Assembly (NCBI GenBank): GCA_021160785.1
Contig: JAGHBX010000490.1
Coordinates: forward strand, 1-6,823
From: Planctomycetota bacterium
Lineage (GTDB): Bacteria > Planctomycetota > Phycisphaerae > Sedimentisphaerales > Anaerohalosphaeraceae
Reading direction: 5' to 3'
DNA: 6,823 bases
Position 1 is the stretch's first letter. Each line of letters opens with the position of its first letter. The position numbers were made by a program, and so were the translations under genes. Below are positions 5,487-6,823 of this stretch, piece by piece. The notes beneath the pieces were generated by a model. The model worked only from the letters and a program-made list of their open reading frames with translations. It had not been told where the DNA came from and did no database searches.

Positions 5487-6823
5487 ATGGGTTACGAAAA
5501 CAGCAGCCGTAATACGATCAAACGTCGCGATTTTTTGAAGGGCCTGTGTGCCGGTGCACTTGCGTCTATTATACCTCTGCCGCTGCGAGCCGGTCGGGCG
5601 AAGCGGCCGAATGTGGTCATCATTTTGTCGGACGATCAGGGCTGGGGCGATCTTGGCGTGCACGGCAATATCAACCTCCAGACGCCGAACATCGACTCTA
5701 TCGCCGCCGACGGCGCGATATTCGACCGGTTCTATGTGTGTCCGGTCTGCGCTCCCACGCGAGCCGAGTTCCTGACGGGGCGATACCATTCGCGGGGCGG
5801 GGTTCGCGGCGTGACAACCGGCGCCGAACGGCTGAACCTGGACGAAAAGACAATCGGCGACACTTTCAAGGCGGCAGGTTATGCGACGGGCGCGTTCGGC
5901 AAATGGCACAACGGCACGCAGTATCCGTACCACCCCAACGGGCGCGGCTTCGATGAATACTACGGGTTCTGCTCGGGCCACTGGGGGCACTACTTCAGCC
6001 CGATCCTGGAGCACAACGGCAAGTTCGTGCGAGGGAAGGGATTTATCATTGACGACCTTACCGACCACGCCCTGAAGTTCATCGAGCAAAACAGCACACG
6101 GCCCTTCTTTTGCTATGTGCCGTTCAATACGCCGCATTCGCCAATGCAGGTGCCGGATCGTTTCTATAAGAAGTTTGCCGGTGTCGAATTGAAGATGAAA
6201 AACCGCGATCCGAAGCCCCAGGAGTTTCCCAAGACTCGCGCGGCGCTTGCGATGTGCGAAAATATCGACTGGAATGTGGGTCGGGTGCTCAAGAAGCTCG
6301 AAAATTTGAAGTTAGCAGACGATACGATTGTCATTTACTTCAGCGACAATGGCCCCAACGGAATCAGATGGAACGACGGCATGAAGGGACGCAAGGGCTC
6401 GACCGACGAGGGCGGCGTCCGTGTGCCGTGCATGGTTCGCTGGCCGGGACACATCAAGGCGGGCACAAAGATACCGCAGATTGCCGGCGCGATCGATCTG
6501 CTGCCGACGTTAGCCGAGATGTGCGGCGTCGCTGTCGTCGGCGATAAGCCGTTAGACGGGGTCAGTATCAAAGGGCTGCTCACGCAAACCGCCGGCAACT
6601 GGCCGGATCGTATGATCTTCTCACACCAGAGGGGCCGTGTCAGCGTTCGCACGCAGCGATACCGGCTCGATTACAACGGGAATCTGTTCGACATGAAGAC
6701 CGATCCCGGGCAGTATCGCGACATCGCCAAAGAAAAACCCGAGATTGCAGATAAGCTGTCCAAAGCGGTAGCCCGCTGGAAGAAGGAGGTGCTGCCGGCA
6801 ACGCCGGATGATCGACCCTTCAC
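5487..6823 (+). CDS. Tat-exported type I sulfatase (arylsulfatase family), C-terminus outside window
   Basis: 445 codons are open from the ATG at 5487-5489 to the window edge. GGAG at 5477-5480 lies 6 bases upstream. The ATG at 5482 is in another frame. The protein removes sulfate esters, probably from polysaccharides or other glycans, outside the cytoplasm. Seen in order: a Tat signal with KRRDFLK (12-18) and a hydrophobic segment to about 33; metal-binding DDQGWGD (49-55); the sulfatase signature CAPTR (88-92), where Cys88 would be converted to formylglycine; FGKWHNG (137-143) with Lys139 and His141, differing from the common GKWHLG; NTPHSP (214-219) with His217; FSDNGP (285-290) with the metal ligands Asp287 and Asn288; KGSTDEGGVRVP (303-314) with Lys303; and a C-terminal subdomain with LFDMKTDPGQ (400-409). 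The catalytic set is complete, so it should be active if matured. The visible end at PATPDDRPF suggests an extra C-terminal region, as in some planctomycete sulfatases. No maturation enzyme is in view. Exact substrate is unknown. Confidence 0.95.
   Translation, partial: MGYENSSRNTIKRRDFLKGLCAGALASIIPLPLRAGRAKRPNVVIILSDDQGWGDLGVHGNINLQTPNIDSIAADGAIFDRFYVCPVCAPTRAEFLTGRYHSRGGVRGVTTGAERLNLDEKTIGDTFKAAGYATGAFGKWHNGTQYPYHPNGRGFDEYYGFCSGHWGHYFSPILEHNGKFVRGKGFIIDDLTDHALKFIEQNSTRPFFCYVPFNTPHSPMQVPDRFYKKFAGVELKMKNRDPKPQEFPKTRAALAMCENIDWNVGRVLKKLENLKLADDTIVIYFSDNGPNGIRWNDGMKGRKGSTDEGGVRVPCMVRWPGHIKAGTKIPQIAGAIDLLPTLAEMCGVAVVGDKPLDGVSIKGLLTQTAGNWPDRMIFSHQRGRVSVRTQRYRLDYNGNLFDMKTDPGQYRDIAKEKPEIADKLSKAVARWKKEVLPATPDDRPF

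Noticed and set aside
5427..6137. 236-codon minus-strand frame over the sulfatase start
   Set aside because: It is antisense to the sulfatase gene with its complete catalytic motifs, and it shows no motif of its own.

Overview
The window looks like bacterial chromosome from a planctomycete, most likely of the Phycisphaerae / Sedimentisphaerales type. Three things point there. A secreted protein carries GLUG repeats, a tryptophan-rich linker and a C-terminal pair of degenerate dockerin-like repeats. The sulfatase has a Tat signal. The EF-G is a divergent paralog. This placement is by resemblance; no marker gene such as rRNA is present.

Layout: (1) 1-1360, minus strand: N-terminal two thirds of an EF-G-like translational GTPase, cut by the window's left edge. 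It starts at a GTG that is well supported by a ribosome binding site. (2) 1361-1617: a 257-base gap with a possible promoter for the GTPase gene and a small inverted repeat at the end of the next gene. (3) 1618-3984, minus strand: a 788-residue exported modular protein (signal peptide, an unnamed beta-rich N-terminal domain, an SdrD-B-like domain, a carboxypeptidase-regulatory-like domain, GLUG repeats, dockerin-like tail). It has a strong-looking promoter at 4072-4100 with an A/T tract upstream. (4) 4152-5279, minus strand: a complete DegT/DnrJ/EryC1/StrS-family PLP aminotransferase for nucleotide sugars. (5) 5280-5486: a divergent promoter region containing a perfect 13-base palindrome on the putative -10 of the rightward gene. 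(6) 5487-6823, plus strand: a Tat-exported type I sulfatase with the Cys-type active site, cut by the right edge.

The genes do not form one obvious operon. The nucleotide-sugar aminotransferase and the sulfatase are divergent and share a 207-base upstream region, which fits general glycan metabolism. The modular surface protein has its own promoter and a lower GC content than its neighbours, especially in the GLUG part. I found no tRNA, rRNA, CRISPR, transposase or phage gene. I do not see a clearly new multi-gene system. The most notable items are the mosaic surface protein with eroded dockerin calcium loops and cysteines in its GLUG turns, the Tyr-for-His change in the GTPase, and the palindrome in the sulfatase promoter.
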